From: DASSTY01 sp035760645
GTDB taxonomy: Bacteria > Gemmatimonadota > Gemmatimonadetes > Gemmatimonadales > GWC2-71-9
Length of the DNA: 64,000 bases
Direction: 5' to 3'
Assembly: GCA_035760645.1 (NCBI GenBank)
Contig: DASTSO010000023.1
Location: 62,001-126,000 of the forward strand
A model generated the notes under the pieces. That model ran no database searches, was not told the origin of the DNA, and saw only the letters and a list, made by a program, of their open reading frames with translations. Position numbers and translations under genes: made by a program. This document shows, in pieces, positions 37,947 through 45,877 of this stretch; the stretch's first letter is position 1; each line of letters starts with the position of its first letter.

Positions 37947-37975
37947 AACCTAGCGGCGCGGCGGGCCGGCGGCAA
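37947..37975 (-). promoter_or_regulatory. Promoter of metK
   Basis: TTGCCG (37970-37975), 17 bp spacer, TAGGTT (37947-37952) on the minus strand, in the 145-bp gap after ptsI. Transcription would begin near 37940. Confidence 0.6.
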
Positions 37976-38007
37976 CGCCGGCCCGCCGTTTCGGCAGGCG
38001 CTCCGGC

Positions 38008-39765
38008 TCAGGAATCGAGGAGCCGCAGGTCCAGGTAGGGGGCGAGCGCCTCGCGCAGCACGGCGAGCACCTCGTCGGCGCGCGCGGCCTGCAGCGCCGC
38101 CTGGGCGGCACGCCGGCAGACGTCGTCCGGCACGGTGCGCAGGACCCAGCGGATGAGCGGCAGCGCCGGCGGTGCCACGCTCAGGCGATCGTACCCCAGG
38201 CCGAGGAGGAGCACGGCGGTGAGCGGCTCGGAGGCCATCTCGCCGCAGACGCCCACCGGCCGGCCCGCCGCGCGGCCGGCGCGGAGCACGGTGGCGAGCT
38301 GCCGCACGACCGACGGATGGTGCGGCGTGAAGCGGTCGGCGAGACGCGCGTTGCCGCGGTCCACCGCCATGGTGTACTGGGTGAGGTCGTTGGTGCCGAC
38401 GCTCAGGAAGGCGCTCACCTCGGCGAAGCGGTCGGCCATGACGACCGCGGCGGGCGTCTCGATCATGACGCCCACCGGCACCGTGCGCGCCGCGCGCACC
38501 CCGGCGGCGGCGAGCGCCTCGGCCTCCTCGGCCACGATCGCCTGGGCCTGCTGCACCTCCTCGATCCGGGTGACCAGCGGCAGCATCATCTGCACGTCGC
38601 GGTCCGCGGCGGCGCGCAGGATCGCCCGCACCTGCGGCCGGAAGATGTCGGGCTGGTCGAGGCAGACGCGGATCGAGCGCCAGCCGAGGAAGGGGTTCGG
38701 CTCCGCCGGCGCCTTGAAGGAGACGGGGAACTTGTCCCCGCCCAGATCGTAGGTCCGGATCACCACCGGCGCGCGCGGGAAGGCGAGCGCCACGCGCCGG
38801 AAGTAGTCGGCCTGCTCGTCCTCGGTCGGGAGCGTCGCGCGCCCGGTGAGGAGAAACTCGGTGCGCAGGAGTCCCACCCCCTCGGCGCCGTTGCCCACCG
38901 CCGCGCGGATCTCGTCGGGGAGGTCGACGTTGCCCATCAGGGTGATCGGCCGCCCCTCGGGCGTCACCGCAGGCTCGCGCAGCACCGTCTCGAGCTGGAA
39001 CTCGAGCCGCTGGCGCCGGCTCTGGAGCACCCGCGCCTGGTCGAGCTCCCAGCGGGAGGGCTCGATCGTGATCACCCCGGTGGTGCCGTCGAGCAGCACG
39101 AGCGCGCCGTCGGGGATGCGCTCGAGCGCGCCGGTCGCCCCCATCACCGCCGGGATGCCGAGCGAGTGGGCGAGGATCGCCGCGTGCGCGGTGCGGGTCC
39201 CCTCCTCGCTCACGAGCCCCACGATGTGCTCGCGGTCGAGCTGCACGGTGAGCCCCGGCGACAGCTCGTGCGCGACGACCACGAGCTGGTCGCCGGTGGG
39301 GATCGACCAGAGCGTCTGCCCCTCCCGCCCCATGAGCAGGTGGAGCATGCGCATCTGGATCGCGTTGAGGTCGGCGAGGCGGTCGCGCAGGTGGGCGCTG
39401 CCCGAGCCCGACCAGAGCTCGCGCAGCTCGAGCGCCTTGAACTCGTAGGCCGTCTCGGCGCTGAGGAGGTTCTTGCGGATCAGGTGCTCGACGGAGCCCA
39501 GGAAGTCGGGATCCTGCACCATCATGATCTGCGCGTCGAAGATGCGCGACTCCTCGACCCCCGCGCGCTCGCGCACCCGCTCGCCGAGCTCGGTGAGGTG
39601 AATGACCACGGCGGCCACCGCCTCGTGCAGCCGGCGCACCTCGTGCTCGACCTCCTCGGGCGCGATCCCGCGGTCGGGCACGTCGGGGAACTCGGTCCGC
39701 AGCACGACGGCGCGCGCCCACGCGACGCCCGGCGACACGCCGATCCCGCGCAGGGTCTCGCTCAT
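38008..39765 (-). CDS. ptsI: PTS enzyme I (phosphoenolpyruvate-protein phosphotransferase)
   Basis: 585 residues, normal length. The phosphorylated histidine is in EGTRTAHAAILAHSLGIPAV, slightly different from the usual GGRTSHTAI. The PEP-binding part holds GGDKFPVSFKAPAEPNPFLG and VGTNDLTQYTMAVDRGN, and the active cysteine is in VGVCGEMAS. It starts the phosphate chain EI to HPr to EIIA/EIIB. It is the last gene of the PTS run. Confidence 0.97.
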   Translation of the reverse strand: MSETLRGIGVSPGVAWARAVVLRTEFPDVPDRGIAPEEVEHEVRRLHEAVAAVVIHLTELGERVRERAGVEESRIFDAQIMMVQDPDFLGSVEHLIRKNLLSAETAYEFKALELRELWSGSGSAHLRDRLADLNAIQMRMLHLLMGREGQTLWSIPTGDQLVVVAHELSPGLTVQLDREHIVGLVSEEGTRTAHAAILAHSLGIPAVMGATGALERIPDGALVLLDGTTGVITIEPSRWELDQARVLQSRRQRLEFQLETVLREPAVTPEGRPITLMGNVDLPDEIRAAVGNGAEGVGLLRTEFLLTGRATLPTEDEQADYFRRVALAFPRAPVVIRTYDLGGDKFPVSFKAPAEPNPFLGWRSIRVCLDQPDIFRPQVRAILRAAADRDVQMMLPLVTRIEEVQQAQAIVAEEAEALAAAGVRAARTVPVGVMIETPAAVVMADRFAEVSAFLSVGTNDLTQYTMAVDRGNARLADRFTPHHPSVVRQLATVLRAGRAAGRPVGVCGEMASEPLTAVLLLGLGYDRLSVAPPALPLIRWVLRTVPDDVCRRAAQAALQAARADEVLAVLREALAPYLDLRLLDS

Positions 39766-39790
39766 CGGACGGCGCTCCGCACGGCTCGCC

Positions 39791-40057
39791 TCACGACTCC
39801 CCGAAGCCCTGGGCCACCAGCGCGGCGATCGCCTCGACCGCCTGCTCGGCGTCGGCCCCCTCGGCCCGCACGCGCAGCGTGCTGCCGCACTCGGCGGCGA
39901 GCATCATGACGCCCATGATGCTCTTGCCGTTGACGCTGAAGCCGTCCTTCTCGAACTGGATCTCGGCCTGGAAGGTGCTCGAGAGCCGGACGAGCTGGGC
40001 GGCGGGCCGGGCGTGCAGGCCCAGGGAGTTGACGATCGTCATCTCGCGTTCGGTCAT
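39791..40057 (-). CDS. ptsH: HPr phosphocarrier protein
   Basis: 88 residues. His in NSLGLHARPAAQLVRL (active His near 16) takes phosphate from EI. The regulatory serine region VNGKSIMGVMMLAAE (Ser near 47) is the target of HprK. Both sites are intact, so this is a dual-function HPr. It overlaps the EIID stop/start junction by 4 nt. Confidence 0.96.
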   Translation of the reverse strand: MTEREMTIVNSLGLHARPAAQLVRLSSTFQAEIQFEKDGFSVNGKSIMGVMMLAAECGSTLRVRAEGADAEQAVEAIAALVAQGFGES

Positions 40058-40860
40058 GCCGTCACCCAGCGGAGAAGGAGGGCGATCCCGAGCGCCCCGA
40101 GGCCGAAGCGCACGGCCGTCACCCGCGTGCCGAGCCACTGGCCGAGCCCGACGCCGAGCGCCGCGACGACGAGCACGCCGGCCACGTGGCCGGGCGCGAC
40201 GACGGGCAGGAGCCAGGCCGCGGCGAGCGGCGCCGCGAGCCCGAGCGCGAACGCGGCGAGCGGTCCGACGCGCGGCACCGCCCGGGGCAGCCACGAGGCG
40301 GTGACGACCCGCCCGACGCTCATGCCGCTCGCGAGCCCGGTGCGCAGCGCCCAGCGCGCCGTCCAGAGCCGCACGAGCGCGTAGACCGCGACGAGCGCGG
40401 CGACCGGCCACGCGCCGCCCCCGAGCGCGACGCCCGCCACGGCGAGCGCCACCAGCGCGGGCACGAGGCCGGCCCAGAAGACCTGGTCTCCCAGCGCGCC
40501 CAGGGGGCTGCAGAGCGCGGTGCGCAGGCGGCGGATCTGCTCCGGCGGCAGCCCGTCGAACTCCGCGCGCACCTCCGCCCCCACGGCGAGGCCGGCGAGG
40601 TTGGGGTTCGCGTTGAAGAACTCCGCGGACCGGGCCACCGCCGCGCGGTAGCGCTCGGCGTCCTGCTGCGCGAGGGGCCGGAGGAGCGGGGCGGCGGCCC
40701 AGCCCGCCCCGACGCCCTGCATCCGCTCGTAGCTCCACGCCCCCTGCACCGCGAGGAGCCGCAGGAGCGCGCGTCCGCTCCCGCTCCACCGCTCCGGCGG
40801 CGGGCCGTCGCCGCGCGCCGCCGGGAGCCCGGCGCGGTGGTCCTGCGCCGCGCCCGTCAC
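40054..40860 (-). CDS. PTS mannose-family EIID component
   Basis: 268 residues from a GTG. The soluble N-terminal helical part (RALLRLLAVQGAWSYERMQGVGAGWA; SAEFFNANPNLAGLAVGA) and the C-terminal membrane segment are typical of PF03613. EIID is the second membrane subunit of the sugar channel with EIIC. It overlaps EIIC and HPr by 4 nt. Confidence 0.9.
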   Translation of the reverse strand: MTGAAQDHRAGLPAARGDGPPPERWSGSGRALLRLLAVQGAWSYERMQGVGAGWAAAPLLRPLAQQDAERYRAAVARSAEFFNANPNLAGLAVGAEVRAEFDGLPPEQIRRLRTALCSPLGALGDQVFWAGLVPALVALAVAGVALGGGAWPVAALVAVYALVRLWTARWALRTGLASGMSVGRVVTASWLPRAVPRVGPLAAFALGLAAPLAAAWLLPVVAPGHVAGVLVVAALGVGLGQWLGTRVTAVRFGLGALGIALLLRWVTA

Positions 40861-41582
40861 GCCAGGCCTCCCGCGAGCACGCCCGCCAGCACGGCCGCGA
40901 GGACGAGCCCCAGGCCGAGGCCCGCCGCGAGCCAGCCGAGCCGCGGGCCGCGGCCCGCGATCCGGAGCGCGCCGTTCGCCACCGCCGCGAGCGCGGCGCC
41001 CACCGCGGCGAGCGTCAGGAGGCGCCCGGTCGCCGGATCCGGCTGCACCCAGGTGCGGGCCGCGATCGCCAGGACGAGCGCCAGCGCGGTGAGGCCGAGC
41101 GCGCGGAGCGCGTCGCGCGCGAGCCCGCCGGCCTGGAGCCGCCGGACCGCGCGCGGATCCCCGGCGGCGAGCGCGTCCGTGGCGCGCTGCAGCGCGCGCG
41201 CGTTGGCGTGCCGCACCCACTGCATGGTCCACCCGCCGACCGCCGCCACCGGGAGCGCCAGGGCCGTGGCGAGACCGAGCCCCGTCTCCCACGGCGCGAA
41301 CGCCGCGAGCACCACCGCCCCGACCGTCGCCGGGCCATAGTCCGGATAGCGCACCGCCCCGACGGCCAGCACGTCGAGCGCGAAGAGCTCGAGCAGCAGC
41401 CCCACGCGCAGCCCCGCCTCGACGTCGCCGAGGAGGAGCCCGGCCACCGTGCCCGCGACGAGCGGCCGCGCGAGCAGGAGCTGCGGCCAGCTCACGAGGT
41501 CGAGCCCCACCAGCGTCCCCCAGCCGAGCAGCAGGAGGAGCACGCCGGGAGCGAGCCCCATCGTGGCGAGGGCGGCGCTCAC
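40857..41582 (-). CDS. PTS mannose/sorbose-family EIIC component
   Basis: 241 residues from a GTG, with about eight hydrophobic segments. Landmarks: LVSWPQLLLARPLVAGTVAGLLLGDVEAGLRVG and ELFALDVLAVGAVRYPDYGPAT near the N-terminus. It forms the sugar-translocating membrane unit with EIID. The substrate cannot be read from the sequence. Confidence 0.9.
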   Translation of the reverse strand: MSAALATMGLAPGVLLLLLGWGTLVGLDLVSWPQLLLARPLVAGTVAGLLLGDVEAGLRVGLLLELFALDVLAVGAVRYPDYGPATVGAVVLAAFAPWETGLGLATALALPVAAVGGWTMQWVRHANARALQRATDALAAGDPRAVRRLQAGGLARDALRALGLTALALVLAIAARTWVQPDPATGRLLTLAAVGAALAAVANGALRIAGRGPRLGWLAAGLGLGLVLAAVLAGVLAGGLA

Positions 41583-41592
41583 CGTCGCGGCC

Positions 41593-42078
41593 TCACGCGC
41601 CGCCGCCGAGGTCGGCGAGCGGCACCGGCGTGTCGGTCGGTACCGCCTGCGCGCTGATCACCGCGCCGTCGTCCGCCAGCGCGCGCAGCGTCCGCAGCTC
41701 GGCGTCGGTGAGATACACGTACGGCAGGCGCTCGATCCGGCCGGGCCGGTGGTGCAGTCCGCCGAGGTTGATGCGGTGCACGACGACCTGGTCGGCGCGG
41801 TGGAGCGCGGCCATGGTGGCGACGTCGCCGGTGAGCAGGACGCCCCGGCGCGGGCTCCCGGCCCAGGCCGCCAGCTGCGCCGTCGCTTCGGCCACCGTGG
41901 CGAAGGCGACCTCGATCTCGGGCGGCACGGCCATGCGGTAGAGCTCCTGCTCCCACGCGCTCGCCGCGACCTGGTCGTCGACGAGCACGATGAACTGCAC
42001 GGCGAGCGGGCGGCCCCAGCCGATCACCACCTGCCCGTGGATGAGCCGGTCGTCGATCCGGCAGAGCACCAGCGTCAC
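41593..42078 (-). CDS. PTS mannose-family EIIB component
   Basis: 161 residues. The phosphorylated His is in RIDDRLIHGQVVIGW near residue 15, the hallmark of PF03830. It passes phosphate from EIIA to the incoming sugar. The start overlaps the EIIA stop by 4 nt. Confidence 0.93.
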   Translation of the reverse strand: MTLVLCRIDDRLIHGQVVIGWGRPLAVQFIVLVDDQVAASAWEQELYRMAVPPEIEVAFATVAEATAQLAAWAGSPRRGVLLTGDVATMAALHRADQVVVHRINLGGLHHRPGRIERLPYVYLTDAELRTLRALADDGAVISAQAVPTDTPVPLADLGGGA

Positions 42079-42482
42079 GACGGGACCCGGATCGTCCGCT
42101 CGCCGACCGCGAGCGCGCGCTGCGCCGCCTCGGCGGGCGCCAGCGCGCGGTTGAAGACGAAGTCCACCAGCATCGGGAGGTTGACGCCCGTGACGACCTT
42201 CACGTCGGCCTCGGCCGTGGCGTGCGCGCGCACGCGGTGGAGCGCCGCGAAGAGGCAGCTCCCGGTGGCCATGTCCACGAACACCACCGCGGGGCGCCCG
42301 GCCACGGCCGCGTCCACGCGCTCCTCGAGCGAGGCGCGGTCGCAGCCGGTGTTGCTCACCGGGATGAGCACGTCGCGCAGGCCGCTGATGTGCTCGACCG
42401 CGTCGACGAGCGCCGCGGCCAGCCCGCCGTGACAGACCACCACACCGACGAGCGGCTCACGCGCGGCGAGCGGCTCACTCAT
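42075..42482 (-). CDS. PTS mannose-family EIIA component
   Basis: 135 residues. The N-terminal VGVVVCHGGLAAALVDAVEHISG carries the phosphorylatable His near residue 19 of the EIIA-Man fold. VVFVDMATGSCLFAAL and VVTGVNLPMLVDFVF follow as expected. It overlaps the end of hprK by 8 nt. Confidence 0.9.
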   Translation of the reverse strand: MSEPLAAREPLVGVVVCHGGLAAALVDAVEHISGLRDVLIPVSNTGCDRASLEERVDAAVAGRPAVVFVDMATGSCLFAALHRVRAHATAEADVKVVTGVNLPMLVDFVFNRALAPAEAAQRALAVGERTIRVPS

Positions 42483-43440
42483 AGTCTTCCTGCAGGTACT
42501 CGCGCAGGCCGCGCTGCTGCTCCTTCATGCGCTTGATGAGCCGCTCGTTGAACGCGGCGGCGACGTCCACGCCCGAGTAGCGCAGCAGGTGCATCATCGC
42601 CACGACCTCGGAGACGACCGTGATGTTCTTGCCGGGGTTGAGCGGCACGACGACCTGCGGCACGGCGACGTCCAGGATGACGCGCTCCTGGCGGTCGAGG
42701 CCGGTGCGGTCGGCGCCGGTGGCCGTCTCCCAGTCCTCGAGCTGCACGACGACCTCGATGCGCTTCTGCTGGCGCACCGCGCGCACGCCGAAGAGCGCCG
42801 GGATGTCGATGAGCCCCACGCCGCGGATCTCCATGTGGTGCCCGGCGAGCTCGTGGCCCCGCCCGATGAGCACGTCGTTGCCGCGGCGGGTCACCTGCAC
42901 CACGTCGTCGGCGACGAGCCGATGGCCGCGCTCGACGAGGTCGAGCACGCACTCGCTCTTGCCGATCCCCGAGCGGCCCACGAAGAGGAGCCCCACGCCG
43001 TAGACGTCGGCGAGCGAGCCGTGCAGCGTGGTGCGCGGCGCGAACGCCTCCTCGACGATCGGCTTGATGCGCCGGTAGAACTCCGCCGTCTTGAGCGAAG
43101 TGCGCAGCACCGGCACGCCGCGCTCGAGCGCCAGGGCGAGGAGCTCGGGCGGCGCCTCCTGCGCCTTGGTGATGAAGATGCAGGGCAGGTCGAAGGCGAA
43201 GAAGTTCTCGAGCGCCTGCCGGCGCGCGTCGGCCGTCAGGGTCGAGAGATAGGTGATCTCGGTCTCGCCGAAGACGTGCAGCCGGTTGGGCGCGAAGCGG
43301 CCCGTATAGCCGGCCAGCGCGAGGCCCGGACTCGCCACCTCGGCGTCGGGGAGCTGCCGGTCCAGCCCGAGCTCGCCCGTGAGCGGCTCGAGCTGGAGCG
43401 GGTCCCCGCGTCGCTTGAGAAAATCGCGGAGTCGAAGCAT
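42475..43440 (-). CDS. hprK: HPr kinase/phosphorylase
   Basis: 321 residues. Walker A GRSGIGKSECVLDLVERGHRLVADD near residue 155 and the HprK signature EIRGVGLIDIPALFGVRAVR are intact. It phosphorylates HPr on serine and removes that phosphate, reporting glycolytic state. The cognate HPr Ser site is encoded 2.5 kb downstream in the same run. Confidence 0.96.
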   Translation of the reverse strand: MLRLRDFLKRRGDPLQLEPLTGELGLDRQLPDAEVASPGLALAGYTGRFAPNRLHVFGETEITYLSTLTADARRQALENFFAFDLPCIFITKAQEAPPELLALALERGVPVLRTSLKTAEFYRRIKPIVEEAFAPRTTLHGSLADVYGVGLLFVGRSGIGKSECVLDLVERGHRLVADDVVQVTRRGNDVLIGRGHELAGHHMEIRGVGLIDIPALFGVRAVRQQKRIEVVVQLEDWETATGADRTGLDRQERVILDVAVPQVVVPLNPGKNITVVSEVVAMMHLLRYSGVDVAAAFNERLIKRMKEQQRGLREYLQEDYE

Positions 43441-43454
43441 TCAGAGGTGGTGAG

Positions 43455-43772
43455 TCAGATCTCGATCTGCGGTTCGCTCGCCCGGGACCGGCGCGGCCGG
43501 TCGGCGGAGCGCTCGGCCTGCTTGCGCGCCTTCTCCTCGGCGCGGTCGAGCGCGGTGCGGTGGTCGCCCGCCTCGCCCCCCGCCACGAGCCACTCGCCGC
43601 GCGCGAGGTGGATGCGGATCTCCACCGTGCAGAGGGCGCCGTCCACGTCGAAGAGCACCGTGGCCTCGATCGGCCGCGCGGCGAAGGTGCCGACGCGGTC
43701 GACCACCTGGCGGGCCCGCTCGCGCAGCTCGTCGGGAATCTCGCAGTGGCGCGCCGTGATGATGGTGTGCAT
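43455..43772 (-). CDS. hpf: Ribosome hibernation-promoting factor, short type
   Basis: 105 residues, the short HPF/YfiA class: ARHCEIPDELRERARQVVDRVG ... IEATVLFDVDGALCTVEIRIHL ... DHRTALDRAEEKARKQ. It binds stalled 70S ribosomes in slow growth. A basic and acidic tail (RSADRPRRSRASEPQIEI) is extra. The ATG has GGGAGG upstream. It precedes hprK by 14 bp. Confidence 0.88.
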   Translation of the reverse strand: MHTIITARHCEIPDELRERARQVVDRVGTFAARPIEATVLFDVDGALCTVEIRIHLARGEWLVAGGEAGDHRTALDRAEEKARKQAERSADRPRRSRASEPQIEI

Positions 43773-43793
43773 GTCTCGCCTCCCGGCTCGCGC

Positions 43794-43821
43794 GTGGCCC
43801 GTGACCCGTGACCCGTGGCCC
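43794..43821. repeat. Tandem heptanucleotide repeat upstream of hpf
   Basis: Four copies of GTGRCCC (GTGGCCC, GTGACCC, GTGACCC, GTGGCCC) fill half of the 56-bp gap between the glycosyltransferase and hpf. The 7-bp period matches that of the arrays at 7922-8030, though the unit differs. Confidence 0.85.
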
Positions 43822-43828
43822 GTGGTGC

Positions 43829-44962
43829 CTACGCGGAACCCGTGATGATGTCGGTCAGGTGCTGCCCGGTGAGCGTGGCGGTCCGGTCCCAGGTGTGCTG
43901 CTCGGCCCAGTGCCGCGCCGCCGCGCCCAGGCGCTCGATCTGCTCCGGCTCGGCGGCCAGCGCGAGCAGACGCTCGGCCAGCGCCTCGGCGGAGCCGTGC
44001 GGCAGGAGATATCCGGTCGTGCCGGCGCGCACGCTGTCGCGCAGCCCCGGGCTGTCGGAGGCGAGCGACGGGGTCCCGCAGGCCGCCGCCTCCATGACCG
44101 TGATGCCCCAGCCTTCCTTGGGTGAAGGAAACACGTTGGCCCACGTCGAGCGCAATAGGTGGAGCTTCTGCGCCTCGTTCACGAAGCCGTGGAACGTCAC
44201 CGCCTCCACCTGCCCCAGCCGCCGCGCCAGCGCCTCGAGCTCGGGCCGGAAGTCGCCGGTGCCGGCGATGTCGAGCCGGAGGTCGGGCCGCCGCCGCCGC
44301 GCCAGCGCCAGCGCGCGGATCGCCACGTCCACTCCCTTATACCGCTTCAAACGGCCGATGTACAGAAATCGGGGCGCCGCCGCCCGCGGCTCGGCCGGGT
44401 CGGGCCGGTAGTACCCGGTGTCCACCCCGGGGTGGATCACCCGGATCCGCTCGGGCCGCACCCCGCGCGCCACGAGGTCGTCGCGGGTGCTCTCGCTGAT
44501 GGCGTGGAAGCCCGTCCGCCGGTAGGCGCGCGGCAGCGGCCGCTCGGCGAGCCACACGGTGGCGGCCATCGGCCACGGCGCCTCGTCGAAGGCGGTGGTG
44601 CCGAAGAGGTGCGGGATGATGGTGCAGAAAGGCAGGTCGGTCAGATTGGGCAGGAAGAGCGGCAGCTTGTTGACGTCCTCCACCACGACGTCGGCGCGCT
44701 CCTCGGCGAGGGCGCGGCGGACGGCCCCCCGGCCCAGGAGGGCGAAGCTGTGGCGGTCGCCCACCCGCCGGACCTCGATGCCGTCGAGCGTGGCACGCGG
44801 CGCGGCCGCCGGCCGCTGCGGCGTGGCCTGCCACCCCGAGCACACGAGCCGCACGCGGTGCCCTGCCGCGGCGAGGCGGCCGAAGATCTCGTGCAGATGG
44901 ATCTCGGCGCCCCCCGCGTGCGGGTTCTCGCGGTCCTGCCAGTTGACCAGGAGGATGTTCAC
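43829..44962 (-). CDS. Glycosyltransferase, GT4-like (GT-B fold)
   Basis: 377 residues from a GTG. N-terminal Rossmann part (MNILLVNWQDRENPHAGGAEIHLHEIF); C-terminal nucleotide-sugar part with FLYIGRLKRYKGVDVAIRAL and the E-x7-E-like EGWGITVMEAAACGTPSLAS. It probably adds a sugar during envelope polysaccharide synthesis, but donor and acceptor are unknown. It lies alone between nusB and hpf. Confidence 0.9.
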   Translation of the reverse strand: MNILLVNWQDRENPHAGGAEIHLHEIFGRLAAAGHRVRLVCSGWQATPQRPAAAPRATLDGIEVRRVGDRHSFALLGRGAVRRALAEERADVVVEDVNKLPLFLPNLTDLPFCTIIPHLFGTTAFDEAPWPMAATVWLAERPLPRAYRRTGFHAISESTRDDLVARGVRPERIRVIHPGVDTGYYRPDPAEPRAAAPRFLYIGRLKRYKGVDVAIRALALARRRRPDLRLDIAGTGDFRPELEALARRLGQVEAVTFHGFVNEAQKLHLLRSTWANVFPSPKEGWGITVMEAAACGTPSLASDSPGLRDSVRAGTTGYLLPHGSAEALAERLLALAAEPEQIERLGAAARHWAEQHTWDRTATLTGQHLTDIITGSA

Positions 44963-44987
44963 CGGACGCGTCGCCCCGGCGGGCGTC

Positions 44988-45401
44988 TCAGAGGCGGCCG
45001 AGCCGGTGTGCGACGCGGTCGAGCACGCCGTTGACGAACGCCGGCGCCTTCGGCCCGCCGAACCAGTGGGCGAGCTGCACCGCCTCGTCGATGGCGACCT
45101 TGGGCGGCACGTCGTCGCTCCGGAGCTCGTGGATGCCGAGCCGCAGGATGTTCCGCTCGACCGTGGCGATCCGGCTCAGCCGCCAGTTCTCCGCCGCGTC
45201 GGCCGCGAGCCGGTCGAGCTCGGCCACGTGCCGGACGACCCCGTCGGCGAGCGCCTCGGCGTGGTCGAGGATGCGCGGCTCGGGGCCGGTGATGCGGCTC
45301 AGGCCGGTCGCCACGCCGTGCATCTTCGGCTCGCCCTGCAGCTCCCAGGCGTAGAGGAGCTGGAGCGCGCGGGCGCGCGCCTTCGTCTCAAGCCTCAGCA
45401 T
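44988..45401 (-). CDS. nusB: Transcription antitermination factor NusB
   Basis: 137 residues, all-helical: ETKARARALQLLYAWELQG, ATVERNILRLGIHELRSDDVPPKVAIDEAVQLA and FVNGVLDRVAHRL. With NusE (S10) it binds boxA RNA for rRNA antitermination. It overlaps ribH by 14 nt, a common pairing. Confidence 0.95.
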   Translation of the reverse strand: MLRLETKARARALQLLYAWELQGEPKMHGVATGLSRITGPEPRILDHAEALADGVVRHVAELDRLAADAAENWRLSRIATVERNILRLGIHELRSDDVPPKVAIDEAVQLAHWFGGPKAPAFVNGVLDRVAHRLGRL

Positions 45402-45867
45402 GGACGGTCCGGAGCTGATGGATGACGTCGGCCGTCATGAGCGCCGCGGCCGCGGCCTCGTAGCCCTTGTTGCCGGCGCTCCCGCCGGCGCGCGCCGTCG
45501 CCTGCTCGAGCGTGTCCACGGTGAGCACACCGAAGGCCACCGGGAGCGCGTGCTGCACCGCGACGGCGTTGAGCCCGCGCGCCGCCTCGCCCGCAACGTA
45601 GTCGAAGTGCGCCGTGTCGCCGCGGATCACCGCGCCGAGCGCGACGAGACAGGCGTAGCGCCCGGTGGCCGCCGCGGCCGCCGCGGCGGCCGGCAGCTCG
45701 AAGGCGCCCGGCACCCAGGCGACGTCGACGTCCTCGTCGCCAAGCCCCGCCTCGCGGCAGCAGGCGCGGGCGCCCTCGAGGAGGCGGCTCGTGACGAGCT
45801 CGTTGTAGCGGCTGACGAGGATGCCCACGCGGCCGGTGGGGCAGAGGCGTCCGGAGATCTCGGTCAC
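45388..45867 (-). CDS. ribH: 6,7-dimethyl-8-ribityllumazine synthase
   Basis: 159 residues from a GTG. It joins the ribityl pyrimidine with the butanone phosphate. Active-site segments SRYNELVTSRLLEGA, WVPGAFELP, ALGAVIRGDTAHFDYV and the GVLTVDTLEQA strand are conserved. It is the fourth rib gene of ribD-ribE-ribBA-ribH, ahead of nusB. Confidence 0.96.
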   Translation of the reverse strand: MTEISGRLCPTGRVGILVSRYNELVTSRLLEGARACCREAGLGDEDVDVAWVPGAFELPAAAAAAAATGRYACLVALGAVIRGDTAHFDYVAGEAARGLNAVAVQHALPVAFGVLTVDTLEQATARAGGSAGNKGYEAAAAALMTADVIHQLRTVHAEA

Positions 45868-45877
45868 GAGGGTGGGG

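Noticed and set aside
43794..43821. Could the heptads be a CRISPR array
   Set aside because: Repeats are 7 bp, contiguous and without spacers; no cas genes are in the window.
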